NCBI GenBank assembly: GCA_003833075.1 | Contig: RIAY01000023.1 | Span: 1 to 36,523, forward strand | Length of the DNA stretch: 36,523 nt | Source of the DNA: Muribaculaceae bacterium Isolate-036 (Harlan) | GTDB taxonomy: Bacteria > Bacteroidota > Bacteroidia > Bacteroidales > Muribaculaceae | Direction of reading: 5' to 3' | Position numbers and translations under genes: made by a program | Part shown: piece by piece, positions 7,671 through 14,651 of the stretch | Layout: every line of letters begins with the position of its first letter | Numbering within the stretch: position 1 is the first letter of the stretch | The notes under the pieces: generated by a model | Databases searched by the model: none | The model's input: the letters and a program-made list of their open reading frames with translations, nothing else | Told to the model about the DNA's origin: nothing

Positions 7671-7900
7671 CAATCGTTTTGTTTTTGGATTGTGTCAATC
7701 CGTTTTGAGAACCGTTTGTAAATGAAGTAGAATCCGGCAAACATAAATACGCCGAGGATAAACTTGGAGCTGTTTGTCAGCATATCATGTTCACGCAGAT
7801 ACTGATTACACATGGCAATGATTGCACCATAAAATCCAGCCACTAACAATAGGAGGAGTATTGCTGAAATGGCTTTTTTCGCAGTTTGGTTGAATCTCAT
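7670..7900 (-). CDS. Small two-TM membrane protein
   Basis: 76 residues. Hydrophobic segments lie at about residues 10-30 (AISAILLLLLVAGFYGAII) and 46-60 (FILGVFMFAGFYFIY), with a basic Lys/Arg-rich C-terminus. It starts eight bases after the HU stop, and its TGA overlaps the next ATG. No family recognised. Confidence 0.6.
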   Translation of the reverse strand: MRFNQTAKKAISAILLLLLVAGFYGAIIAMCNQYLREHDMLTNSSKFILGVFMFAGFYFIYKRFSKRIDTIQKQND

Positions 7901-7908
7901 TTACTTGT

Positions 7909-8184
7909 TTACTTGGCAACTTCCTCTTTGAAGCAGTTGGCGGGTTTGAAAGCCGGAATGTTGTGAGCCGGGATAACGAGTGTGGTGTTCTTGCTGATGT
8001 TGCGGGCAGTCTTTTCCGCTCTCTGCTTGACGACAAATGAGCCGAAACCACGGAGATATACATTCTCGCCGTGTGCGAGGCTATCTTTTACAACTGTCAT
8101 AAACTGTTCGATAACGGTCACAACCGCGACCTTGTCGATGCCGGTTGTCTTTGCGATTTCACTCGCTATTTCTGCTTTAGTCAT
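7909..8184 (-). CDS. HU/IHF family DNA-binding protein
   Basis: 91 residues, full HU length. MTKAEIASEIAKTTGID opens the helical dimer core. The signature GENVYLRGFGSFVVKQR is present, and the beta arm carries ARNISKNTTLVIPAHNIPAFKP. It bends DNA as a dimer. It is the first gene of the minus-strand run and has a good -7 box at 8222-8229, so the run may be driven from this promoter. Confidence 0.92.
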   Translation of the reverse strand: MTKAEIASEIAKTTGIDKVAVVTVIEQFMTVVKDSLAHGENVYLRGFGSFVVKQRAEKTARNISKNTTLVIPAHNIPAFKPANCFKEEVAK

Positions 8185-8221
8185 TTTCTGTACTGCTTTG
8201 AATATGATGAGTTTTAGAATG

Positions 8222-8229
8222 CAAAGTTA
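8222..8229 (-). promoter_or_regulatory. -7 box ahead of the HU-headed gene run
   Basis: Minus-strand TAACTTTG, a perfect TAnnTTTG, 37 bases before the HU ATG. No TTTG is seen at the -33 position. No comparably good box was noticed in the gaps between the downstream genes. Confidence 0.65.
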
Positions 8230-8255
8230 CAAATTTTCAATGACATTATGGCATG

Positions 8256-8283
8256 AAAAAAGCCTGTCCTTGTCGGGACAGAC
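8256..8283 (-). terminator. Rho-independent terminator after the radical SAM remnant
   Basis: On the minus strand CTGTCC and GGACAG pair around a short loop, followed by GC and a run of six T. It ends the transcript of 8304-8690 just before the HU promoter. Confidence 0.75.
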
Positions 8284-8303
8284 CTGAAATGGATAAGGAA
8301 TCT

Positions 8304-8690
8304 TCACAGATGCCATATCCTGCTGCGATAGGATTTTAGTTCCTCTTCCGGGAACTCGACTATCGCTTTGTCAAATTCACGGAGTATCGCTGCTTTGTCG
8401 TCGGGCAATGCTCCGGTTATCGGCACCGTATTGGAAACGTGATGACCAAGCAGATTGACCTTTATCTTCAGTAGGTCAATAAGTGTCCGCATCTCCATCA
8501 GCCGTTCAATCTCCGGCTCCTCGGTATATGTACCGTCCAATACCTCCTGATAAAGCTGCGATTCAAGGAAAAGACTACAGAATTTGCACTTGTGCCATGT
8601 GCAGCCGGATGTAATTTGAAGTAGCTGCGAACCGGCCTCGTATGGCGGTCGCCATACCTGCCCGGTGAAATGTAGTTGCGGATATATCAT
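8304..8690 (-). pseudogene. Radical SAM protein with a large internal deletion
   Basis: 128 residues from the ATG at 8690; the upstream ATG at 8723 lies in the -7 box. The N-terminus is that of a radical SAM family (HFTGQVWRPPYE, then ITSGCTWHKCKFCSLF with the Cx4CxxC cluster ligands). After ~45 residues it passes directly into what looks like that family's C-terminus (EIERLMEMRTLIDLL, VNLLGHHVSNTVPITGALP). The SAM-binding barrel is absent, since the family is normally near 300 residues. Probably inactive though in frame, with a promoter and terminator of its own. Confidence 0.72.
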
Positions 8691-8720
8691 ATCTCGATTA
8701 TTTTTTGTAACTTCGTGGTG

Positions 8721-8751
8721 CAAAATTAGATGATTATCAGCGTGGAAGCAA
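8721..8751 (-). promoter_or_regulatory. Promoter of the radical SAM remnant
   Basis: Minus-strand TAATTTTG -7 box (8721-8728) with a TTG at 8749-8751, spacer 20 bases, matching the Bacteroidota promoter layout. Confidence 0.6.
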
Positions 8752-8761
8752 TGACTTACCC

Positions 8762-8776
8762 AAGGGTTTGACCCTT
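8762..8776. promoter_or_regulatory. Palindrome, candidate HxlR operator
   Basis: AAGGGT-TTG-ACCCTT is a perfect 6+6 inverted repeat between the divergent radical SAM remnant and the truncated HxlR gene. HxlR regulators commonly bind in the intergenic region to the gene they control. Confidence 0.4.
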
Positions 8777-8824
8777 ACCGAAAAGTTTGTATTGCTCGTA
8801 ATCAGTCTTTTTGCAACTCCGGTT

Positions 8825-9097
8825 ATGGCTAAAAAACTTGACTATGAATATTGCAAGGCGGCTCCGATGCTCGAATGGCTGGGCAACAAGTGGGCACTGG
8901 TGGTTCTTGTGAAGATTTCCGAGAACGGACCGATGCGCTTCAACGAGCTGTACCGCAACATCCCGTCGGTCTCGGAGAAAGTGCTGTCGCAATTGCTTCG
9001 TCAGCTTACAACCGACGGCATTATCCGCCGCGAACTCTTTCCGAATGTGCCTCCTCGCACTGAATACTCTGGTGCGGAAGAATTAGCAACATTTTAA
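8825..9097 (+). pseudogene. HxlR-family regulator, C-terminally truncated
   Basis: 90 residues from the ATG at 8825 (MAKKLDYEYCKAAPMLEWLG). The HxlR winged helix is intact: KWALVVLVKISENGPMRFNE, ISEKVLSQ-type recognition helix (SVSEKVLSQLLRQL), and wing LFPNVPPRTEYS. Immediately after PPRTEYS the expected terminal helix is replaced by GAEELATF and a stop. HxlR proteins dimerise through that helix, so this copy is probably defective. The break lies 12 bases before the AT-rich 9109-9657 gene, consistent with insertion or deletion damage. Confidence 0.72.
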
Positions 9098-9108
9098 CAA
9101 AAAAATTA

Positions 9109-9657
9109 ATGAAAAAAGAAATTTCTTATTTAATAGATGAGTTTATTAGTCTGTCTGATGAATTAAGACCGGGGTATTCCTTGAGTATTGCTAAGGATAA
9201 AGAGTCGTCTTTAATTCTCCCGGAATCATTAAATATATTGTACTCTAAAGTAAGTGGTACATACTATGAAATTGAAGATCAACGATTGATGGATTTCTTA
9301 CCCGGTTATCTTCTCATTAGGGATGCTGAATACGAAAGTTTTACGCAGTCTGTAAAGGAAATGATTCCTAATGGAGAAGATAAGTATTATCCAATCCTTG
9401 TGAATTATTCATCAGATTTTTATGCGTTGAAAGTATCGGAAGGTAAAGAAAACGGAATTTTCCTGATAGAACACGATGCTGATGGGCCAACAAAGATTCA
9501 TCATTCTTTTGAGGACTTTCTTCGTACCATAATCGCTTGCTATAAGGGAAAAATCTTTTTTTTGGATAATGACGGGTATCTTGATATGGACTTTGACAAA
9601 GAACAACTTATCGGCCAAAAGTATAATCCCGATATTGACTACTGGTTTGAAGATTAA
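9109..9657 (+). CDS. SUKH/SMI1-KNR4-like protein
   Basis: 182 residues. The pattern LILPESLNILYSKVSGTYYEI, an inner region ending DFYALKVSEG, and SFEDFLRTIIACYKGKIF fits SMI1/KNR4 (SUKH) folds, which include immunity proteins against secreted nuclease toxins and solitary cytoplasmic members. Composition is clearly more AT-rich than its neighbours, suggesting recent acquisition. No toxin is adjacent, and no promoter of its own is seen; it may be read from the truncated HxlR promoter. Confidence 0.6.
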   Translation: MKKEISYLIDEFISLSDELRPGYSLSIAKDKESSLILPESLNILYSKVSGTYYEIEDQRLMDFLPGYLLIRDAEYESFTQSVKEMIPNGEDKYYPILVNYSSDFYALKVSEGKENGIFLIEHDADGPTKIHHSFEDFLRTIIACYKGKIFFLDNDGYLDMDFDKEQLIGQKYNPDIDYWFED

Positions 9658-9818
9658 GAGCAAAGTAGGTCTCTCCAAAAAAACTGATGAGAATTTATCA
9701 ACCGAGAGAGTCGATGCGTCCGTAAGTGCGCTATTACCTGGTGTTGGAAAGCGATGTGGACGGTGCCCATGACTCTCGCTTCCTTGACAAATTACAGGAT
9801 GTAATCAACTCCATTTAG
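9658..9818 (+). other. Intergenic remnant with a 30-codon open tail
   Basis: No intact gene. From 9726 a frame reads VRYYLVLESDVDGAHDSRF and continues to a TAG at 9816-9818, directly after an in-frame stop. It looks like the last part of a lost gene and overlaps the convergent HxlR stop. Origin not recognised. Confidence 0.3.
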
Positions 9819-10173
9819 TCAAATTACGTTTGACCTCCTTCAAATTATTGCGCCCCCACTCCGAGAGCTGATTGAGTATTGGTATCAAGGTTCTACCCAA
9901 ATCAGTTAACTCGTATTCTGTGCGAGGTGGCACCTCGGCATATAGGATTCGCTTTACCAGTCCGACTGATTCAAGTGTTTTCAGATGTCCTGACAATACC
10001 TTCGGTGATATGTCGGGGATTGCCCTCGACAATTCGTTGAAACGCATTACACCGAACTCGTCAAGTATGACAAGCAGGAGCATCGACCACTTATTTGCGA
10101 AATGTGCTATCACGTTCCTCATGGGGCATGTGGCGACACATGAATATTTTTCTGAAATTTTTTCGGTCTTCAT
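9805..10173 (-). CDS. HxlR-family transcriptional regulator
   Basis: 122 residues, full length. CPMRNVIAHFANKWSMLLLV is the HxlR entry helix with its conserved Cys. The recognition helix is DISPKVLSGHLKTLE, the wing VPPRTEYELTDLGR, and the terminal dimer helix is present. HxlR members often repress a divergently transcribed redox or detoxification gene and sense electrophiles through the N-terminal Cys. Here the divergent neighbour is a DJ-1/PfpI protein, so it is the likely target. Confidence 0.88.
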   Translation of the reverse strand: MKTEKISEKYSCVATCPMRNVIAHFANKWSMLLLVILDEFGVMRFNELSRAIPDISPKVLSGHLKTLESVGLVKRILYAEVPPRTEYELTDLGRTLIPILNQLSEWGRNNLKEVKRNLTKWS

Positions 10174-10201
10174 CTGTCTGATATTGACTAAAAGTGAGTT
10201 T

Positions 10202-10219
10202 AAAGTAAGTGGCTACTTT
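10202..10219. promoter_or_regulatory. AAAGTA-N6-TACTTT inverted repeat, candidate HxlR operator
   Basis: A perfect 6+6 palindrome in the gap between the divergent HxlR and DJ-1 genes, about 30 bases from the HxlR ATG. A further half-site-like AAGTAA follows nearby. Confidence 0.5.
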
Positions 10220-10231
10220 GGAAGTAACCTC

Positions 10232-10262
10232 TTGCATGGCAATATTTTGATATATAACTTTG
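10232..10262 (+). promoter_or_regulatory. Promoter of the DJ-1/PfpI gene
   Basis: TTG (10232-10234), 20-base spacer, then TAACTTTG (10255-10262): a complete Bacteroidota promoter. The same eight bases appear inverted at 10292-10299 (CAAAGTTA), which gives a minus-strand -7 box for the HxlR gene or the second arm of an operator. Confidence 0.65.
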
Positions 10263-10326
10263 CGCTATCCAAAGGGTAGCAGTTATCCTTTGCAAAGTTA
10301 ACACAAACATAATAAACCCACAAATT

Positions 10327-10971
10327 ATGACTGAAATCAGTATCAGCATTCCAGCATCGGCTCAACCTTCAGGCAAGGCTGTATTCGTGATGCTTGGAAC
10401 AGGCTTCGATGAAATCGAGGCTCTGGCACCCGTCGATGTCATGCGACGTGCCGGGATGGAGGTTTTCACCGTCTCCATGACAGATAATCGTCTTGTAAAA
10501 GGAGCCACAGGCAACCTCATCGTTGCAGACATGAGTGTTTCCGATCTGTCTCCCGACCGGATAGACTGGCTCATATTCCCCGGTGCAGACAAATCGGAGG
10601 ATGCGGTAAACCTTGACAAAATGCTGAGCGAGCTTGTGAAAACCCATTGGAAAAAAGGAGGCAACATCGCCGCTATATGCGCAGCGCCGGCTCTGGTGCT
10701 TGGTCCGCTCGGTATCATCAACGGGGTAAAAGCCACCGGTTATCCGTTCCTCAAAGAAGACTTTGAAAATAATGGCGGGATATACTCTGAGGAGCCAGTG
10801 GTAATTGGAGACCGTCTTATAACCTCAAAGGGTCCCGGAACAACCCTCGAATTCGCACTTGCCATTGTTCGCAAGGCAAAGGGTCCGGATATGGAGAAGG
10901 CACTCCGTGAAGGTATGGTGATAGCCAATTGCGAATGCGATGATAATTGTACCTGCGGATGCAATAGCTAA
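10327..10971 (+). CDS. DJ-1/PfpI family protein with a cysteine-rich tail
   Basis: 214 residues. A DJ-1/PfpI domain spans about 17-195: acidic helix GFDEIEALAPVDVMRRAG, nucleophile elbow IAAICAAP with Cys118, and SKGPGTTLEFALAIV near the end. Family members act as glyoxalase/deglycase-type or redox-sensing enzymes. The last 13 residues, from Cys202, carry five cysteines in a CxCx3CxCxC pattern, outside the normal domain and resembling a metal-binding tail. Regulated probably by the divergent HxlR protein. Confidence 0.85.
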   Translation: MTEISISIPASAQPSGKAVFVMLGTGFDEIEALAPVDVMRRAGMEVFTVSMTDNRLVKGATGNLIVADMSVSDLSPDRIDWLIFPGADKSEDAVNLDKMLSELVKTHWKKGGNIAAICAAPALVLGPLGIINGVKATGYPFLKEDFENNGGIYSEEPVVIGDRLITSKGPGTTLEFALAIVRKAKGPDMEKALREGMVIANCECDDNCTCGCNS

Positions 10972-11013
10972 AGCCTCAACGCCGCCTTTTGGAGGCCGAA
11001 ATTTTTGGCAAAA

Positions 11014-11048
11014 TGAAGGTGACGGAGGTCTTTGCTCCGCCACCTTCA
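11014..11048. repeat. Large hairpin downstream of the DJ-1 gene
   Basis: TGAAGGTG pairs with CACCTTCA (8 bp), then after one A/C mismatch CGGAG pairs with CTCCG, with a seven-base loop. No T-tract follows directly on either strand, so it is either an atypical terminator or a dispersed palindromic repeat. Confidence 0.6.
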
Positions 11049-11710
11049 TCACTGATATGGGTTTGACTATGCTCTTTTTGACTCGTCATTGTTACCTTAA
11101 GCGGAAACTCGTCGACTTTCAGTTCTTTCTGCAATCATCTTCTTGTTAGCGTAGATGATACCGGCTATCTGCTCTGTATATTAGCAGACTCCGTTGGCGA
11201 AGGCTCGGCATTGGATTATGTGGTAGTCGTCAAGCGAGATTTCTATGGTGGCTATCTGCTTGTTGCCTATGTAGGCGGTGAGAGTCAGCGTACAGGTCTG
11301 GAGATTTTTCAGTCAAAAGGCATCAGAATATCCCCGGCACCACACGTTCCCCAATGGCAAGCAAGTTGAAAATCGTTGTTGATTAGACAATAACAGGAGC
11401 CACGACTCCGGCATGGTGAAAACATACAGCTACATAATCTCTCGGAAATATTATTGAAAGTAAATTCTCAATAATAATCTTAATCGAAATGGAACTGAGC
11501 GACATGACCAGCATAGTCTGCGAAGGACAGCCGACGAAGGAAGACTGTTCTCCGCAGTCTATGCCGAGTGTCGCAGTGTCAAAGCGGCATGTGAGGGAGC
11601 GGTCGTAAAATCCAGAGAATCAATTCGCATCTATCGCTCTCAATAGCAAAAATTTAGGCGAATCTTTTAATTTTGTTCGGTTTTTGCGCGTAAAAACAGA
11701 ACAAAATCAT

Positions 11711-11718
11711 TACCTTTG
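11711..11718 (+). promoter_or_regulatory. -7 box of the AbiE operon
   Basis: TACCTTTG matches TAnnTTTG and lies 13 bases before the ATG at 11732. A TTTG at 11683-11686 is four to five bases further away than usual. Another TAATTTTG occurs at 11668-11675. Confidence 0.6.
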
Positions 11719-11731
11719 CAGTTGTAAATAC

Positions 11732-12463
11732 ATGACGATGGTCGAATCCAAGCAAATAGAACGTAGTGTGCTATCCTTTCCCGAGGAGACGATATTCACT
11801 ATCGGCGATTTGAATCTGCCAATGCTATCGTGGGATAATATCCGGGTCAAACTCGGAAGGATGGTCAACGAGGGCGTTCTGCGAAAAGCAGGGAAAGGGC
11901 GGTTCTATCGTCCGAAGACCTCCATATTCGGTGAAGTTATGCCAAGCCAAGAGGAAATAGTCAAGGATTTGCTTTGGGATGGTGACACTCCGACAGGTTA
12001 TATTACGGGGTACTCCCGATGGAATGAAATGGGTCTTACCACACAGATTTCCGGAATAATTCAAATCGGTATAAACGGAGTCAAGAGGAACCTTGACAGA
12101 GGGGGGTATTCCGTTCGATTCATAAAGCAGCCTAATGAGATAACCGTAGACAATATCAAGTACCTTGTCATTCTTGACGCCATCAACAATATTCGTAAAA
12201 TACCCGATACGACAGTAGTAGCGTCTCTCAATCGGTTAGCTGTAATTATAAAACGTTTAGGAGCTGACGAGATTGAGATTATGACAGGACTTGCCATGAA
12301 ATATCCGGCAAGGCTTCGTGCTCTATTAGGAGCGATGCTTGAAAATATAGGATATGAATCCTCATCTTCTCTGCTGTATGAAACCCTCAATCCATTGACT
12401 TCATACGACTATCCGGGGCTGTCGGCACATTTGTCCAACTCATTAAAATGGCATCTAAAATGA
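11732..12463 (+). CDS. AbiEi-type antitoxin (DUF6088 family)
   Basis: 243 residues from the ATG at 11732; the -7 box directly upstream excludes the longer frame. The N-terminal ~70 residues are a winged helix typical of AbiEi/DUF6088 (DNIRVKLGRMVNEGVLRKAGKGRFYRP read in two parts). The rest is the antitoxin domain that neutralises the nucleotidyltransferase. In type IV systems it also represses its own promoter. It overlaps the toxin gene by ATGA. Confidence 0.82.
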   Translation: MTMVESKQIERSVLSFPEETIFTIGDLNLPMLSWDNIRVKLGRMVNEGVLRKAGKGRFYRPKTSIFGEVMPSQEEIVKDLLWDGDTPTGYITGYSRWNEMGLTTQISGIIQIGINGVKRNLDRGGYSVRFIKQPNEITVDNIKYLVILDAINNIRKIPDTTVVASLNRLAVIIKRLGADEIEIMTGLAMKYPARLRALLGAMLENIGYESSSSLLYETLNPLTSYDYPGLSAHLSNSLKWHLK

Positions 12464-13428
12464 AACTTCACGAAAACAAAGAACAATTGGCTGATGCGAT
12501 CAGAATCACTTCTGCCGAACTCGGAATCCCTCAAAAGTTTGTTGAGAAGGATTATTGGATATGTCAGATTTTGCAACGGCTTTCACGAATGCCGCAGACT
12601 GAAAGGACTGTGTGGAAAGGCGGAACATCGCTCACCAAAGGATACGGTATCATTCAGCGATTCTCCTCCGATGTGGATCTTGCCATAATTGGAGAGGGAC
12701 TAAGCAATAATCAGCAGAAGAAGCTTGTGCTTCATCTTGGGAAAGACACCACAATAGACCTTGAAGAGACGGAGGAATTCGGAGAATCAATCAAGAACAG
12801 CCGATTCAGAAAAACATATCACTCTTATCCGTCGGTAATAGACCGCACTGACACATCACTTGACTTTCTCGGCAACTATGTTATTGTCGAGATCAACACT
12901 TATGGCAATCCCTATCCGTTTGTCAGACAATTCGTAAAACCGTTCATAACCGAGATGATGGAAAAGCGGCAACTCGAAGGTCTGATAGCGCAGTTGGATA
13001 TGGCTCCTTTTGAGTTGAATGTCCTTGACAAGCGCAGGACAATGTGCGAGAAGGTCGTATCGCTGCTCCGATTTTCGTTTGAAGAAGACCCGATGGCAGG
13101 ACTCACCTCCAAAGTACGACATTTTTATGACCTTCACTTCCTGATGAAGGACAAAGAATGTCATGAATATCTTGATTCATCATTCCCCGTTGAGCTTCGA
13201 GAACTTGTAGCACATGACAAAGCCGAATTTGACCGTCCCCCATTATGGAAAACTTCAGACGTGTTACAATCCCCGTTGCTCACCTCCTTCTCAGAGATGT
13301 GGAAGCGAATCGCTCCCGTCTATCAGTCTGAGGTCGGAGCATTATCGTTCGGAGAATTGCCAAAGCCGGAAGAGGTGTCGCAATCAATGGACTTCTTGAT
13401 AAGAATAGTTCAGAAAGCACTGTGCTGA
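12460..13428 (+). CDS. AbiEii/AbiGii-type nucleotidyltransferase toxin
   Basis: 322 residues from the ATG at 12460 (MKLHENKEQL), which overlaps the antitoxin stop by four bases; an ATG at 12448 is the alternative. The nucleotidyltransferase core is clear: VWKGGTSLTKGYGIIQRF at 52-69, then Ser70-Asp71-x-Asp73 as metal ligands. EKDYWICQIL near residue 29 is the usual family opening. Such toxins modify RNA (tRNA in characterised relatives) and abort phage infection; the pair forms a type IV toxin-antitoxin module. Confidence 0.88.
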   Translation: MKLHENKEQLADAIRITSAELGIPQKFVEKDYWICQILQRLSRMPQTERTVWKGGTSLTKGYGIIQRFSSDVDLAIIGEGLSNNQQKKLVLHLGKDTTIDLEETEEFGESIKNSRFRKTYHSYPSVIDRTDTSLDFLGNYVIVEINTYGNPYPFVRQFVKPFITEMMEKRQLEGLIAQLDMAPFELNVLDKRRTMCEKVVSLLRFSFEEDPMAGLTSKVRHFYDLHFLMKDKECHEYLDSSFPVELRELVAHDKAEFDRPPLWKTSDVLQSPLLTSFSEMWKRIAPVYQSEVGALSFGELPKPEEVSQSMDFLIRIVQKALC

Positions 13429-13497
13429 TTGTAAACGCAAGACAGAAAAAGTGATTTAACAACCTTGCTAAAAAATCGCAAAATCGAACCCTCACAC

Positions 13498-13528
13498 TTG
13501 CGAAGGTGACTGAATTTTAGTATATTTG
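13498..13528 (+). promoter_or_regulatory. Orphan promoter in the 13429-13706 gap
   Basis: TTG (13498-13500), exactly 20 bases, TATATTTG (13521-13528): a textbook promoter pointing right into a stretch without a recognisable gene. The presumed transcript would carry small hairpins (CCAC/GTGG and ACGGC-GAGAGA-GCCGT at 13554-13569) and only frames under 30 codons, and would run antisense into the HipT-like gene. Confidence 0.5.
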
Positions 13529-13706
13529 CATTTGCAATCCACACTTGTGGCCACGGCGAGAGAGCCGTCTGAAAATGAAAGAAAAGATTCGTCACATACT
13601 CGTTCCATAAGAAAAATGAGCGCATGTAACTAATTGAAATAACTGCATTTGAAGCGTAAGGAACAAGTCCAAGAAAGTTTTGAACCCGACGGGAATTCCG
13701 GCTCTT

Positions 13707-14651
13707 TTACAGCAGTCCTAAACGTGCCGACATTGTGTTAAGTTTTTCCCGATAAGCCACAATCATATCCTTCGGCAAAAAGGATTCTTCGATGAGGGCA
13801 TACCACTTAGGTAATGTCTTGGCAAACTTCTTGAAAAGCTTTTCGATGGCTTTTTCATCCATTCCGCTGTCAAGCATTGCCTTTTCAAAGTCAGCTCTTT
13901 TTATCTTTTTTTTCTTGCCATTCAGAGTCAGAGCCAGCTCCTCTTCATCTTCAGGCATCACGATTGAGGTGGACAGGAGGTCATAGGCAGGAGTCAGCAT
14001 ATAGTTGTCTGCCGGACGGTAAAGTGAGAAGTTCTTCAGGTGCATGTCGGCATTACCCGTCAGCCATGAGAAAACCACTACCTCCCAAAAGTTGACAACA
14101 TCCAATAGCGGAGCCGCCGAGTATTGCTTTATCAGTTTGGCTATACGCTCATATGAACCTTTATATTTATCCTCGGTCAGTCGCTCCGACAACTGGCACA
14201 TATCCTCCATAGCAATCTTGTCACCATTCTTGGTGCGATCAACGCGGCGGGTTATGTAGCAGAGTTCGCCATCGGCAAAGCGAATCAGCGAATGTGGCAC
14301 AGTTTTGATTCCTGCCGCTTCCGCCAAATGCATGGTCAGGTCTTCATTCTCCGGAAGATTGGCAAAACGGTCGGTCTGAGGTTTGAGGATAAACCGTCCC
14401 CATAATCCGACAATGGTGAAGCGTTGCGGCTCTCCGGCATGCCCCCTTGTAATATCGAGCGACAGTTTTGCCTGTACTCCGGTCACGGTGGTACTTGCCG
14501 ACACAATCTCCTGTGCCAGCTCCTTGATATTGACTCTGGTATATGGAAGCACCGGCACCGTTGTCGATTCAAATATCTTACGGGCACACGACTTATGATA
14601 ATCCACCTCGCCATCTGCGAGGTGTTTATAGCAATAGAGACACTTACACAT
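13707..14651 (-). CDS. hipT: HipT-like serine/threonine kinase toxin
   Basis: 314 residues from the ATG at 14651. A Cys-rich N-terminus (Cys4, Cys7, His19, Cys22) looks like a zinc knuckle. The HipA-type kinase follows: Gly-rich loop TVTGVQAKLSL (T55-V56-T57), ATP lysine K90 in FILKPQ, catalytic GNADMHLKNFS with D202 and N207, and metal ligand D224 in TPAYDLLS. It lacks the N-terminal subdomain of E. coli HipA, which is encoded by the separate gene upstream, as in HipBST systems. HipT of E. coli phosphorylates tryptophanyl-tRNA synthetase; the target here is unknown. Confidence 0.82.
   Translation of the reverse strand: MCKCLYCYKHLADGEVDYHKSCARKIFESTTVPVLPYTRVNIKELAQEIVSASTTVTGVQAKLSLDITRGHAGEPQRFTIVGLWGRFILKPQTDRFANLPENEDLTMHLAEAAGIKTVPHSLIRFADGELCYITRRVDRTKNGDKIAMEDMCQLSERLTEDKYKGSYERIAKLIKQYSAAPLLDVVNFWEVVVFSWLTGNADMHLKNFSLYRPADNYMLTPAYDLLSTSIVMPEDEEELALTLNGKKKKIKRADFEKAMLDSGMDEKAIEKLFKKFAKTLPKWYALIEESFLPKDMIVAYREKLNTMSARLGLL

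Larger units (their letters stand above)
10972..11731. other. Decayed intergenic region with gene fragments
   Basis: No intact gene. On the minus strand 11181-11312 is a 43-codon open tail (LTLTAYIGNKQIATIEISLD and onward) ending in TAA after an upstream in-frame stop. On the plus strand 11489-11608 encodes MELSDMTSIVCEGQPTKED and 20 more residues. An overlapping second frame (AVYAECRSVKAACEGAV, then KSRESIRIYRSQ) looks like the true continuation, so a frameshift is likely. Families not recognised. A long hairpin lies at 11014-11048. Confidence 0.45.

Noticed and set aside
2390..8184. Integron-like gene cassette array
   Set aside because: Gaps are 0-38 bases, too short for attC sites, no repeated recombination site is seen between genes, and no integron integrase is in the window.
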